DNA from: Fuscovulum sp.
GTDB taxonomy: Bacteria > Pseudomonadota > Alphaproteobacteria > Rhodobacterales > Rhodobacteraceae
Reading direction: 5' to 3'
Assembly: GCA_035192965.1 (NCBI GenBank)
Contig: CP136571.1
Coordinates: forward strand, 2,314,501 to 2,378,500
Length of the DNA: 64,000 nt
Part shown: positions 57,072-64,000 of the stretch, in pieces
Numbering within the stretch: position 1 is the stretch's first letter
Layout: each line of letters starts with the position of its first letter
Notes under the pieces: model-generated
Seen by the model: the letters and a program-made list of their open reading frames with translations, nothing else
Databases searched by the model: none
Told to the model about the DNA's origin: nothing
Made by a program: the position numbers and the translations under genes

Positions 57072-59141
57072 TCAGCCACGGCGCCGCCGCCGCCCCTCGC
57101 TGCCCGAACCACCCGCGTTGAAGCTCACGTCAGGCAGGGTGACGATGGCGTTCAGTTCCGGGAAGGGGTCCGTTGCATGGGGAATGGCATTGGCATTGAC
57201 GAAATGTTCCTGAAACTTCGGCTCGATGGCAGTTTCCACCTTGTGGATCTGATGCACCGTCGCTTCGATCTGGTTGCGCGCCGCCACGCTGCACAGCGCG
57301 ATCCGCGCGCCGGTGCCGGCTGCATTGCCGGCGCTGGTCACATGGTCCAGCGGCACATCCGGGATCATCCCCAGCACCATCGCGTGTTTCGGGCTGATAT
57401 GCGCACCAAATGCCCCGGCCAGCGTGACGCGGTCGACCTTTTCCACGCCCATCTCATCCATCAACAGCCGCGCCCCGGCATAAAGCGCCGATTTCGCAAG
57501 CTGGATCGCCCGGATATCGCCCTGCGTCACCATGATGCGCGGCCCGCCATCCAGACTGCCATCATGCAGCAAATAGCTGTGCGTCCGCCCTTCGGGCGTG
57601 CAGCGCCATGTCCCGGTCTGTTCCGGGCTGCCGATCAGGCCGCCTGGGTCCAGAAGGCCCGCCATGCGCAGTTCTGCCACCGCCTCGATGATTCCCGAAC
57701 CGCAGATGCCGGTGATGCCAGAGCCCTTGGTCGCCTCATCAAAGCCCGGATCGGTGGACCAAAGATCGCTGCCGATCACCTTGAAACGCGGCTCCTTTGT
57801 CACGGGATCGATTTCCACCCGCTCGATCGCGCCCGGTGCCGCGCGCTGCCCGCTGGAAATCTGCGCGCCTTCAAAGGCCGGGCCAGTGGGCGACGAACAG
57901 GCCAGCACCCGCGTGGAATTGCCCAGCAGGATTTCGGCATTGGTGCCGACATCGACGATCAGCACCATGTCCTTTGATTTGTTGGGCTCCTCTGACAGCG
58001 CAACGGCAGCGGCGTCGGCCCCGACATGGCCTGCGATGCAGGGCAGGATATAGACCCGTGCCGCGCGGTTCAGCGCGGGAAGGTCCAGATCGCGCGCATC
58101 CAGACTTATGCTACCTGAGGTGGCCAGCGCAAAGGGCGCCTGACCCAGTTCCACCGGATCAATCCCCAACAGCAGGTGGTGCATCACAGGATTACAGACG
58201 AAGACCACCTCATAAATCGCGGTCGGATCAATGCCCGCCTCCTGCGCGATGGTCTGGGCCAGCCCATTGATCGCTTCGCGTACCGCGCGGGTCATCTCGA
58301 CATCGCCGCCGGGGTTCATCATCGCATAGGACACGCGGCTCATCAGATCTTCGCCGAACCTGATCTGCGGGTTCATCAGGCCGGACGAGGCCAGCACCGA
58401 CCCATCCTTCAGATCGCACAGATGCGCCGCGATGGTGGTGGAGCCGAGGTCGATGGCCAGCCCGTAAAGCCCGCCGTCATGGAAACCCGGCCAGATGTCC
58501 AGAATGCGCGGCGTGCCATCATGGTTGCCCTTGTGCAGGGCGACGGTGACCTTCCACTCGCCCTTGCGCAGCACCGGCTGCAACCGGCGCATCAGCGAAA
58601 GGTCGGCGGCCACATCCTCCACCTGCCACTGATCGCGCAGGGCAATGGCCAGACGTTCGAAATCGCCCGTGGGTTCGTGCATGTCAGGCTCGGCCACCTC
58701 GACATAGAGAAGCCGGGTCGCCGGGTCCATAATGATGTCGCGCTGGGTGGCCGACTTGCGGATCACCTGCTTGTGGACCTGAGATTCCGGCGGCACGTCG
58801 ATCACGACATCGCCCATCACCTTGGCCTGGCACCCCAGACGGCGGCCATCCAGCATCCCGCGCTTGGATTTGTAGCGTTCCTCGACCGAATTCCATTCCG
58901 TCAGCGCGTCATCGGCAACCGTCACGCCATGTTTGGAAAAATCGCCGTAGCTGGGCGTGATTTGGCATTTGGAGCAAATGCCCCGCCCGCCACAAACGGA
59001 ATCAAGGTCCACGCCCAACTGCCGCGCCGCTGTCAGCACCGGTGTGCCCAGCGGGAACCGTCCGCGCTTGCCCGAAGGGGTAAAGATCACCAGCGCTTCT
59101 TCAACAGTGGCGGCGGTTGCGGTTTGGGCGGCGGCGGTCAT
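57072..59141 (-). CDS. ASKHA-domain corrinoid-activation protein (RACo-like)
   Basis: A 689-residue protein with an N-terminal [2Fe-2S] domain (C50, C56, C59 in VCGGRGICSKCQ, and C104) and a C-terminal actin-like ATPase (ASKHA) core: LAIDLGSTTIAAHLCDL and VLIVDVGTNAEILLG, plus FEGAQISSGQRAAPGAI. RACo-type proteins reduce the Co(II) corrinoid back to Co(I) using ATP, rescuing inactivated corrinoid methyltransferase systems. It overlaps the cupin gene by ATGA and is the last gene of this C1 cluster. Partners at 57-63 kb and the MttB gene at 35.6 kb support this role. The corrinoid protein is not in the window. Confidence 0.92.
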   Translation of the reverse strand: MTAAAQTATAATVEEALVIFTPSGKRGRFPLGTPVLTAARQLGVDLDSVCGGRGICSKCQITPSYGDFSKHGVTVADDALTEWNSVEERYKSKRGMLDGRRLGCQAKVMGDVVIDVPPESQVHKQVIRKSATQRDIIMDPATRLLYVEVAEPDMHEPTGDFERLAIALRDQWQVEDVAADLSLMRRLQPVLRKGEWKVTVALHKGNHDGTPRILDIWPGFHDGGLYGLAIDLGSTTIAAHLCDLKDGSVLASSGLMNPQIRFGEDLMSRVSYAMMNPGGDVEMTRAVREAINGLAQTIAQEAGIDPTAIYEVVFVCNPVMHHLLLGIDPVELGQAPFALATSGSISLDARDLDLPALNRAARVYILPCIAGHVGADAAAVALSEEPNKSKDMVLIVDVGTNAEILLGNSTRVLACSSPTGPAFEGAQISSGQRAAPGAIERVEIDPVTKEPRFKVIGSDLWSTDPGFDEATKGSGITGICGSGIIEAVAELRMAGLLDPGGLIGSPEQTGTWRCTPEGRTHSYLLHDGSLDGGPRIMVTQGDIRAIQLAKSALYAGARLLMDEMGVEKVDRVTLAGAFGAHISPKHAMVLGMIPDVPLDHVTSAGNAAGTGARIALCSVAARNQIEATVHQIHKVETAIEPKFQEHFVNANAIPHATDPFPELNAIVTLPDVSFNAGGSGSEGRRRRRG

Positions 59142-59542
59142 GCGGTCTGTCCCGTCTCGTGGATAAAACTATAGCGGATGTCGGCAAAGGAATCGGCGGC
59201 GAAGGTGTAGAACCAGCGCAGCGGTCCATACGCCTGCGGCACGCCATGCACGGCGCCCCCGGGGATGTAAAGCGCAACACCGGGGGCAAGGCGGTGGGGG
59301 GTGCCATCGATCATGACCTCACCCTCGCCCTCCAGCCCGAAATAGACCTCGGCCTGCGGATGGGAATGCAGCGGAAAGGTATCCCCCGCTGCCATCATCG
59401 CGACTCCGCAGGTGATTTCATCGCTGTCAGTGGAAGGCGCGGAAAACAGCGTCCGAAACTGGATCGTCCCGCGCGCCGGATCATCCCAGCGTTCATCGGG
59501 CAGGGCGGCGAAATCCACGGCGCATGCGGTGGGCAAGGTCAT
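59138..59542 (-). CDS. Cupin-domain protein
   Basis: A 134-residue single-cupin protein. Motif 1 is FPLHSHPQAEVYFGLEGEGEV (H-x-H-x5-E/Y) and motif 2 is IPGGAVHGVPQ, so it likely binds one metal. Small cupins include DMSP lyases (DddW-like) and dioxygenases, but the sequence alone does not decide. AGGAG precedes ATG 59542. It overlaps the RACo-like gene by four bases, so it is part of the C1 unit. Confidence 0.8.
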   Translation of the reverse strand: MTLPTACAVDFAALPDERWDDPARGTIQFRTLFSAPSTDSDEITCGVAMMAAGDTFPLHSHPQAEVYFGLEGEGEVMIDGTPHRLAPGVALYIPGGAVHGVPQAYGPLRWFYTFAADSFADIRYSFIHETGQTA

Positions 59543-59606
59543 TTCTCCTGTTCGTGTGCCTGTTCTAGGGCGTGGGGCGGCGTCTGCAATGCCGGATAGC
59601 GGCAGG

Positions 59607-60761
59607 TCAGGGTTCGCCCGCGTCAAGCCAGTGCAGGATCGCCGCGCGGTCCCCGTCCAGACGGGGGGCAGGGCCACGCGCATGAAGGTCTGGCAGCGTG
59701 GACATCTTGATCGGATTGCCTGCCGCAGTGAAGGCAGGCCCCCCCGGCGCGGGGTCTACCGGCACCACCATGTTGCGCGCCAGAACCTGCGGGTCGGCCA
59801 TCGCCTCCAGCATGGTCTGCACCCGGCCGGTGGGAACCCCGGCCGCCTCCAGCACCGCGATCCAATGCGCGGCGGGATGGCCCAGCGTCACCGCTTCGAT
59901 CAGGCGTTTGAGAAGATGCACATGCTCGCACCGCGCGGCATTGTTGGCAAAGCGCGGATCATCCGCCAAAGGCAACGCCAGCGCAGTGCACAGCCGCGCA
60001 AACAGCGCGTCATTCCCGGCGGCAATCACAAAGAACCCATCCGCGGCGCGATAAGTGGAAAAGGGCGTGATCGTCGGATGCCGCGCGCCGGTGGGGCCGG
60101 GCGGATGGCCCGTTGCCGCCGTGATGGCAAGGCTGTGCTCCTGAATGGCGATCTGGGCATCCAGCATGGCAATGTCGACCTTCGCCCCCAACCCCGTCCT
60201 TTCGCGGGCATAGAGCGCAGCCAATACCCCCTGCGCCAGATACATCCCCGCCACGATATCCCCGATGGATGCCCCCACCCGCACCGGGGGGCCGCCTTCT
60301 TCGCCCGTGATCGACATCACCCCGCCGCGCGCCTGCACCACCATGTCATAGGCGGGCTTGCCTGCCTCGGGCCCGGTATGGCCAAAGCCGGACACGGCGC
60401 CATAGATCAGCCGGGGGTGGCGGGTGTGGAGGGTATCCCAACCATAGCCCAACCGCTCCATCACGCCGGGGCGATAGTTTTCCAGCACGACATCCGCCCG
60501 CGCCAGCAACCGGTCAAACAACGCGCGGTCGGGCGTGGCCTTGAGATCGAGCGCAATGGATTGCTTGCCCGCGTTCAGCGCCGCGAAATAGCCGGACTCC
60601 CCCTGCACGAAAGGGGGAAAGGCGCGGGTATCATCCCCGGTTCCGGGCCGTTCCACCTTGATCACCCGCGCGCCCAGATCAGCCAGCGTCGTAGCGCAGA
60701 AGGGGCCTGCGAGGACATGGGTCAGATCAAGGATGGTGATGCCGGAAAGGGGCGCGGGCAT
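59607..60761 (-). CDS. CaiB/BaiF class III CoA-transferase
   Basis: A 384-residue family III CoA-transferase. ILDLTHVLAGPFCATTLADLG opens the Rossmann fold; VENYRPG-like LENYRPGVMERLG and SGFGHTGPEAGKPAYDMV follow, with D139 the probable catalytic aspartate. These enzymes move CoA between carboxylic acids such as carnitine, formate/oxalate or succinate derivatives. A carnitine or betaine-CoA substrate would fit the neighbouring methyl-transfer genes, but that is an inference. It is 64 bp upstream of the cupin and 119 bp from the small orphan gene. Confidence 0.92.
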   Translation of the reverse strand: MPAPLSGITILDLTHVLAGPFCATTLADLGARVIKVERPGTGDDTRAFPPFVQGESGYFAALNAGKQSIALDLKATPDRALFDRLLARADVVLENYRPGVMERLGYGWDTLHTRHPRLIYGAVSGFGHTGPEAGKPAYDMVVQARGGVMSITGEEGGPPVRVGASIGDIVAGMYLAQGVLAALYARERTGLGAKVDIAMLDAQIAIQEHSLAITAATGHPPGPTGARHPTITPFSTYRAADGFFVIAAGNDALFARLCTALALPLADDPRFANNAARCEHVHLLKRLIEAVTLGHPAAHWIAVLEAAGVPTGRVQTMLEAMADPQVLARNMVVPVDPAPGGPAFTAAGNPIKMSTLPDLHARGPAPRLDGDRAAILHWLDAGEP

Positions 60762-60812
60762 GGGTGTGTTCCAGTGCGTCGGTCTGCACAGTCAGGCTAT
60801 ACGCACCTCAAC

Positions 60813-60865
60813 GATTTTTCTGCGAAAAATCAGAGGTGCAGGGCCTGAAATTTCGCAGAAATTTC
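60813..60865 (-). terminator. Paired hairpins between the C1 genes and the CoA-transferase
   Basis: Two perfect stems, GATTTTTC-TGC-GAAAAATC (60813-60831) and GAAATTTC-GCA-GAAATTTC (60847-60865), separated by 15 bp. The first is a repeat of 23366-23384. They lie in the only sizeable gap of the minus-strand cluster and could end the methyltransferase transcript before the CoA-transferase. Confidence 0.65.
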
Positions 60866-60880
60866 GTTGGCCCAAGCCGC

Positions 60881-61105
60881 TCAGAACAGCAGATGCACGG
60901 GCCCGGAATGACAGACCACGATGAACTGGTCGGCGGTTTGCAACAGATGAAACCCCCGCGACCGCACCTCGGTGATGAACCGCTCGCGCCCGACCTCGCG
61001 GTCGATCCACGTCACATTGCGGCGGATGACATGGCCATCCGCCGCCTTGGCCGAAAAGATCAGCCTGATCCAGGTATCAGAAGGGGTGTGCCTGACGGTT
61101 TGCAT
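60881..61105 (-). CDS. Small conserved-looking orphan in the C1 cluster, 74 aa
   Basis: A 74-residue protein rich in aromatic and basic residues (SDTWIRLIFSAKAADGHVIR and RNVTWIDREVGRERFITEV), ending VVCHSGPVHLLF. No signal peptide, membrane segment or metal motif. It sits 39 bp after the methyl-THF:corrinoid methyltransferase on the same strand, with a hairpin pair 16 bp after its stop codon, so it is probably the last gene of that transcript. I do not recognise its family. A role in the C1 system is inferred from position only. Confidence 0.65.
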   Translation of the reverse strand: MQTVRHTPSDTWIRLIFSAKAADGHVIRRNVTWIDREVGRERFITEVRSRGFHLLQTADQFIVVCHSGPVHLLF

Positions 61106-61144
61106 GGGGCGACCCTAGCCGCCCCATGGTTACGATCTGGTTAA

Positions 61145-62125
61145 TCAGGCGCGGCCGCGGCGGCCGCCCCGGCGGCCACCGGCCGCCTGCGACGCGGCGC
61201 TCGAGGCCTCGGCAAAGGTCATGCCGCCTTCGACCGCTTCCAGAACCTTGGCAAATCGGATCCATTCCCCGCCATTGGCATCATGGTTCATCAGGAAGTT
61301 GGCGGCACGGATCGCCTCCATCTCCTGCTGGCGGACCGGGTTCATGATCGCGCTTGTCATACCCGCGCCAATGGCCATGGGCAGGAAGGCCGCGTTGATC
61401 CCGTGCCGATGCGGCAGGCCAAAGCTGATGTTAGACGCGCCACAGGTGGTGTTCACGCCCAACTCGTCGCGCAGACGGCGGACAAGGGCAAAGACCTGCT
61501 GACCCGCGCTCGCCATCGCGCCCACCGGCATCACAAGCGGATCGACCACGATGTCATGCGCCGGAATGCCGAAATCTGCCGCGCGTTCCACGATCTTCTT
61601 GGCCACCGCAAACCGGACATCGGGATCGGGCGAGATGCCGGTATCGTCGTTGGAAATGGCCACGACGGGCACGTTGTATTTCTTCACCAGCGGCAGGACG
61701 AGTTCCATGCGCTCTTCTTCTCCCGTCACGGAATTCAGCAGCGGGCGGCCCTCGCAGGCGGCAAGCCCGGCCTCCAGCGCGGCGGGAACCGACGAATCGA
61801 TACACAAAGGCACGTCCACCGTTTGCTGGATGATCTCGATCAGCGCCTTCATCAGCGGCGGTTCGACAAAGTTGTTGTCGGCATAGCGTGGGTCTTCGGC
61901 CATCTTGTTGGTGAAGACCGCGCCCGAATTCACATCAAGCACCGTCGCCCCGCAGGCCACCTGCTCCAGCGCGTCGCGGATGACAGTCTCATAGTTCCCG
62001 GCTTCCAGTTCGGCGGCCAGTTTCTTGCGCCCTGTCGGGTTGATGCGTTCACCGATCACGCAGAAAGGTTCGTCAAAACCGATGATCACGGTCTTGGTTT
62101 TGGATTCAAGGACGGTACGAGTCAT
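61145..62125 (-). CDS. Methyltetrahydrofolate:corrinoid methyltransferase
   Basis: A 326-residue pterin-binding TIM-barrel enzyme. FCVIGERINPTGRKKLAAEL is the pterin-binding start, and GATVLDVNSGAV, LCIDSSVPAALEAGL and NSVTGEEERMELV are the standard substrate blocks; VVAISNDDTGISPDPDVRF follows. It would move the methyl group from a methyl-corrinoid protein to tetrahydrofolate. The C-terminus is a short G/R tail (GGRRGGRRGRA). AAGG precedes ATG 62125. 14 bp after the MTHFR-like gene. Confidence 0.93.
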   Translation of the reverse strand: MTRTVLESKTKTVIIGFDEPFCVIGERINPTGRKKLAAELEAGNYETVIRDALEQVACGATVLDVNSGAVFTNKMAEDPRYADNNFVEPPLMKALIEIIQQTVDVPLCIDSSVPAALEAGLAACEGRPLLNSVTGEEERMELVLPLVKKYNVPVVAISNDDTGISPDPDVRFAVAKKIVERAADFGIPAHDIVVDPLVMPVGAMASAGQQVFALVRRLRDELGVNTTCGASNISFGLPHRHGINAAFLPMAIGAGMTSAIMNPVRQQEMEAIRAANFLMNHDANGGEWIRFAKVLEAVEGGMTFAEASSAASQAAGGRRGGRRGRA

Positions 62126-62139
62126 CGGGGAACCTTTTC

Positions 62140-63063
62140 TTATGCGTGTGCAGGCTGGCCGGAAGTGCCGCCGTTTTCGGTGATCCAGGTGGCGTTGGTC
62201 TTGATGCCGCCCAAGGGGAAGAAATGCACCGCTTCGATCCCGAAATCGGGATGCGCGGCCTTGTGCGCGGCCAGGGCCGCGACAAATTCGGTGGGCTCAT
62301 AGGGAAGCAGCAGCTTTGTCACATCCATCGCGCGCTTTTGCAGCACGCGCAGCGACGGGCCCACGCCGCAGGCGATGGCGAATTTGATCAGGGTCTGAAG
62401 TTTCGCAGGCCCCGCCACACCGATGTGCACCGGCAGCTTAACCCCCTCGGCGGCCAGACGGTCCACCCAGGCGATCACGGGATCAGCCTCAAAACAGAAT
62501 TGCGTGGCCATCGCCATCTTGGCATCGGTCCGCTCGGCAAAGGCCGATTTCCAGCGCGCGGCTTCCATCACCATGCGGTCAGACCCATCCGGATCAATGT
62601 CCTTGTTGCCTTCCGGGTGGCCCGCCACATGCAGCCGTTCGAACCCGTCAAAGGCACCCGACTCAAGCAGTTGCATCGAGGTCTGGAAGTCGCCCACCGG
62701 CTGCGCCACACCACCAGCCAGCAGAAGGCCCTGCTTCACATCGGCCTCGCCCTTGTAGCGGGCCACCCAATCGGCCAGCGTCGCGCGGTCCTTGATGATG
62801 CGCGCGGGGAAGTGCGGCATCACGGGATAGCCTTCCGCATTCAGCCGCTTTGCTGTCGCCACCATGTCCTCGATCGGGGTGCCGTCGATATGGGCGATAT
62901 AGACGCGGGTGCCTGCGGGCAGGATTGCGCGGAAGCTTTCCACCTTTTCCGCCGTGCGCGGCATCACCTCGATGGAAAAGCCCTTGAGAAAGGCCTCCAT
63001 CTCGGCCGGGGCCTCGGCAGATGGGGCAGGGGCTGCCTCACGGCGAAAGTTGAACAGGGCCAT
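62140..63063 (-). CDS. Methylenetetrahydrofolate reductase-like protein (MetF family)
   Basis: A 307-residue FAD-binding TIM-barrel protein. SIEVMPRTAEKVESF replaces the usual SFEFFPP start; VYIAHIDGTPIEDMV and LLLAGGVAQPVGDFQTSMQL carry conserved positions, as do MATQFCFEADPVIAWVDRL and LPVHIGVAGPAKLQTLIKFA. With the neighbouring methyltransferase it would oxidise methyl-THF to methylene-THF during demethylation. It is a distinct branch from biosynthetic MetF. GGGAG precedes ATG 63063. Confidence 0.88.
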   Translation of the reverse strand: MALFNFRREAAPAPSAEAPAEMEAFLKGFSIEVMPRTAEKVESFRAILPAGTRVYIAHIDGTPIEDMVATAKRLNAEGYPVMPHFPARIIKDRATLADWVARYKGEADVKQGLLLAGGVAQPVGDFQTSMQLLESGAFDGFERLHVAGHPEGNKDIDPDGSDRMVMEAARWKSAFAERTDAKMAMATQFCFEADPVIAWVDRLAAEGVKLPVHIGVAGPAKLQTLIKFAIACGVGPSLRVLQKRAMDVTKLLLPYEPTEFVAALAAHKAAHPDFGIEAVHFFPLGGIKTNATWITENGGTSGQPAHA

Positions 63064-63086
63064 GCGGCTCTCCCACGGTTAACGGA

Positions 63087-63389
63087 TCAGGCTTTGGCCC
63101 AACCCTCGGCGTCGATCAGCGCCTTCAGGCGCGCGGTATCAAATTCGGCTTCCAGCTGGGCCGCCACGGATTTCACGATTTCATCCGGGTCGCCGTCCAC
63201 CTCATAGGGGGCAGCCTTGCGCCATTCGGCGAGATAGCTGTCGGTATCGCGCGCGCCCACCTTCATGGCGCAGCGGTCGATGGCCTGCTCGAAGCGCTCG
63301 GTCAGCTGGATCTTGGACCCACGCCGCCCCTTGCCCACGATGACCTGGGCCGGGATGTCGCGCCAGTAGACGATGGTAACCTCAGGCAT
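63087..63389 (-). CDS. Virulence-factor family protein (small, C1 cluster)
   Basis: A 100-residue protein matching a Rhodobacterales family often named 'virulence factor' without functional basis. VTIVYWRDIPAQVIVGKGRRG opens it; KVGARDTDSYLAEWRKA and KSVAAQLEAEFDTARLKALI follow. No signal peptide or membrane segment. AAGGGGA precedes ATG 63389, 44 bp from an inverted-repeat pair. It is the first gene of the C1 transcript, 23 bp before the MTHFR-like gene. Confidence 0.85.
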   Translation of the reverse strand: MPEVTIVYWRDIPAQVIVGKGRRGSKIQLTERFEQAIDRCAMKVGARDTDSYLAEWRKAAPYEVDGDPDEIVKSVAAQLEAEFDTARLKALIDAEGWAKA

Positions 63390-63432
63390 GCGATTCCCCT
63401 TGCCGTGCTTGACCCTTTGATAGCGCCGATCC

Positions 63433-63459
63433 CCGACAGCCGATGTCGGTTTTCGACAT
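63433..63459. promoter_or_regulatory. Overlapping inverted repeats upstream of the C1 operon
   Basis: CCGACA-N5-TGTCGG (63433-63449) overlaps ATGTCG-GTTTT-CGACAT (63443-63459), giving the motif TGTCG-N5-CGACA. It lies 44-70 bp before the first gene of the minus-strand C1 cluster. A dimeric regulator is expected to bind it; no regulator gene is present in the window. Confidence 0.55.
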
Positions 63460-63657
63460 GGCGCAGGCGAGGAACGACCCCCACCTGCGCCAATTCCGAC
63501 CTAGCGCAATTTGGTGACGGCGGCGACAGAGCGGGATCGGAAAAATTCTCAAGCAAATGATGAATGTGATTGCAGCATGCAACCGCCGGTCAGCGCGCGC
63601 TTGCCTTGGGTGGCCAAAGGCGGCTACGATTGGGTTAACCACAGATGGAGGGCGGTC

Positions 63658-64000
63658 ATGACGCCCCAGCGTCCCCGGGAGGCGGACGCGATCCCGCAGT
63701 TGGACGGCATGCCAGACGGCGTGCCGCCCGCGGTAGAACCGTCAGCTTCCCATCCGCCGGGGGCGGGCACGCTTTATGCGGCGCTCGACCTTGGCACAAA
63801 CAGTTGCCGGATGCTGATTGCCCAGCCAAAGGGCAGCCAGTTTCAGGTCGTGGACAGCTTTTCCAAGACTGTCCAGCTTGGCGTGGGGCTTGAAGCCTCG
63901 GGTCGGTTGTCGCGCGCCTCGATGGGGCGCACGGTGCAGGCGCTGCGCATTTGTCAGAAAAAGATCGAAAAGCACGGCGTTCGCCGGATGCGCCTTGTTG
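63658..64000 (+). CDS. Ppx/GppA family phosphatase, N-terminal part
   Basis: The first 114 residues of a Ppx/GppA (sugar kinase/Hsp70 fold) phosphatase. After a Pro/Asp-rich, probably disordered leader (about 1-37) comes the ATP-binding ALDLGTNSCRMLIA. KTVQLGVGLEASGRLS then ALRICQKKIEKHGVRRMRLV follow. It hydrolyses polyphosphate and/or pppGpp. GGAGG lies at 63647 before ATG 63658. It runs off the right edge and is divergent from the C1 operon (268-bp gap). Confidence 0.9.
   Translation, partial: MTPQRPREADAIPQLDGMPDGVPPAVEPSASHPPGAGTLYAALDLGTNSCRMLIAQPKGSQFQVVDSFSKTVQLGVGLEASGRLSRASMGRTVQALRICQKKIEKHGVRRMRLV

Noticed and set aside
60881..61105. Calling the 74-aa orphan an enzyme of tryptophan synthesis, a label sometimes attached to similar small proteins
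   Set aside because: Far too short for a TIM-barrel enzyme and no matching motif; left unnamed.
62146..63207. Plus-strand open frame opposite the MTHFR-like gene
   Set aside because: Antisense shadow rich in His and Arg; the minus-strand protein is well supported.

Overview
The window is chromosomal DNA from an alphaproteobacterium, almost certainly a member of the Rhodobacteraceae (Rhodobacter/Gemmobacter/Tabrizicola-like). The inference rests on uniformly high GC, heavy use of ATGA/GTGA stop-start overlaps, the lptFG-lptD-surA-pdxA-rsmA block, DUF4167, a roseobacter-style folate/corrinoid one-carbon cluster, and intergenic hairpin elements that recur within the window. There are no insertion sequences, phage genes, integrases, rRNA genes or CRISPR arrays. 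One tRNA gene, tRNA-Gly(CCC), is present.

Layout: 0-4.2 kb has the end of an agmatinase gene, a DUF1499 protein, prfA-prmC (release factor 1 and the enzyme that methylates it) and a low-complexity DUF4167 protein. 4.2-11.9 kb (minus strand) is an outer-membrane biogenesis operon, lptF-lptG-lptD-surA-pdxA-rsmA. lptF is frameshifted as sequenced. 12-18.6 kb has pepA-holC, an aspartic protease, MarC, DUF2267, an ABC-F ATPase, ndk and a TfoX-C protein. 18.7-22.2 kb is a copper-efflux locus in which copZ and copA diverge, each behind its own CueR-type promoter, with cueR overlapping the end of copA. After a dipeptidase and an Rrf2/NsrR-like regulator comes a complete glycogen operon, glgP-glgB-glgC-glgA-glgX-pgm (24.2-35.4 kb). 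35.6-37.7 kb has an MttB-family methyltransferase converging on a lytic transglycosylase lipoprotein. 37.8-42.0 kb is a signalling module: NarL-type response regulator, FIST sensor and hybrid PAS histidine kinase. 42.1-46.4 kb is coxG-coxS-coxL-coxM with a form II signature. Then follow an HNH endonuclease, MgtC, zwf-pgl-pgi behind a LacI-type palindrome, a RidA-like protein, tRNA-Gly, a VWA protein, a flavoprotein, and a sigma/anti-sigma pair next to a secreted fasciclin protein (55-57 kb). The right end (57-63.4 kb, minus strand) is a one-carbon cluster: a small 'virulence factor' protein, a methylene-THF-reductase-like protein, a methyl-THF:corrinoid methyltransferase, a 74-aa orphan, a class III CoA-transferase, a cupin and a RACo-like corrinoid reactivator. 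A Ppx/GppA phosphatase gene runs off the right edge.

Functional themes: storage and use of glucose (glg operon plus zwf-pgl-pgi feeding the oxidative pentose phosphate or Entner-Doudoroff route), corrinoid-dependent demethylation of methylated amines or betaines, outer-membrane assembly, and copper homeostasis. The strongest points for follow-up are the split corrinoid system with its upstream inverted repeats, the sigma/anti-sigma/fasciclin unit, the FIST-kinase-regulator module, the divergent CueR promoters, the dispersed intergenic repeat families and the lptF frameshift. No wholly unknown system stands out. Most genes belong to recognisable families, and the novelty lies in arrangement and non-coding structure.
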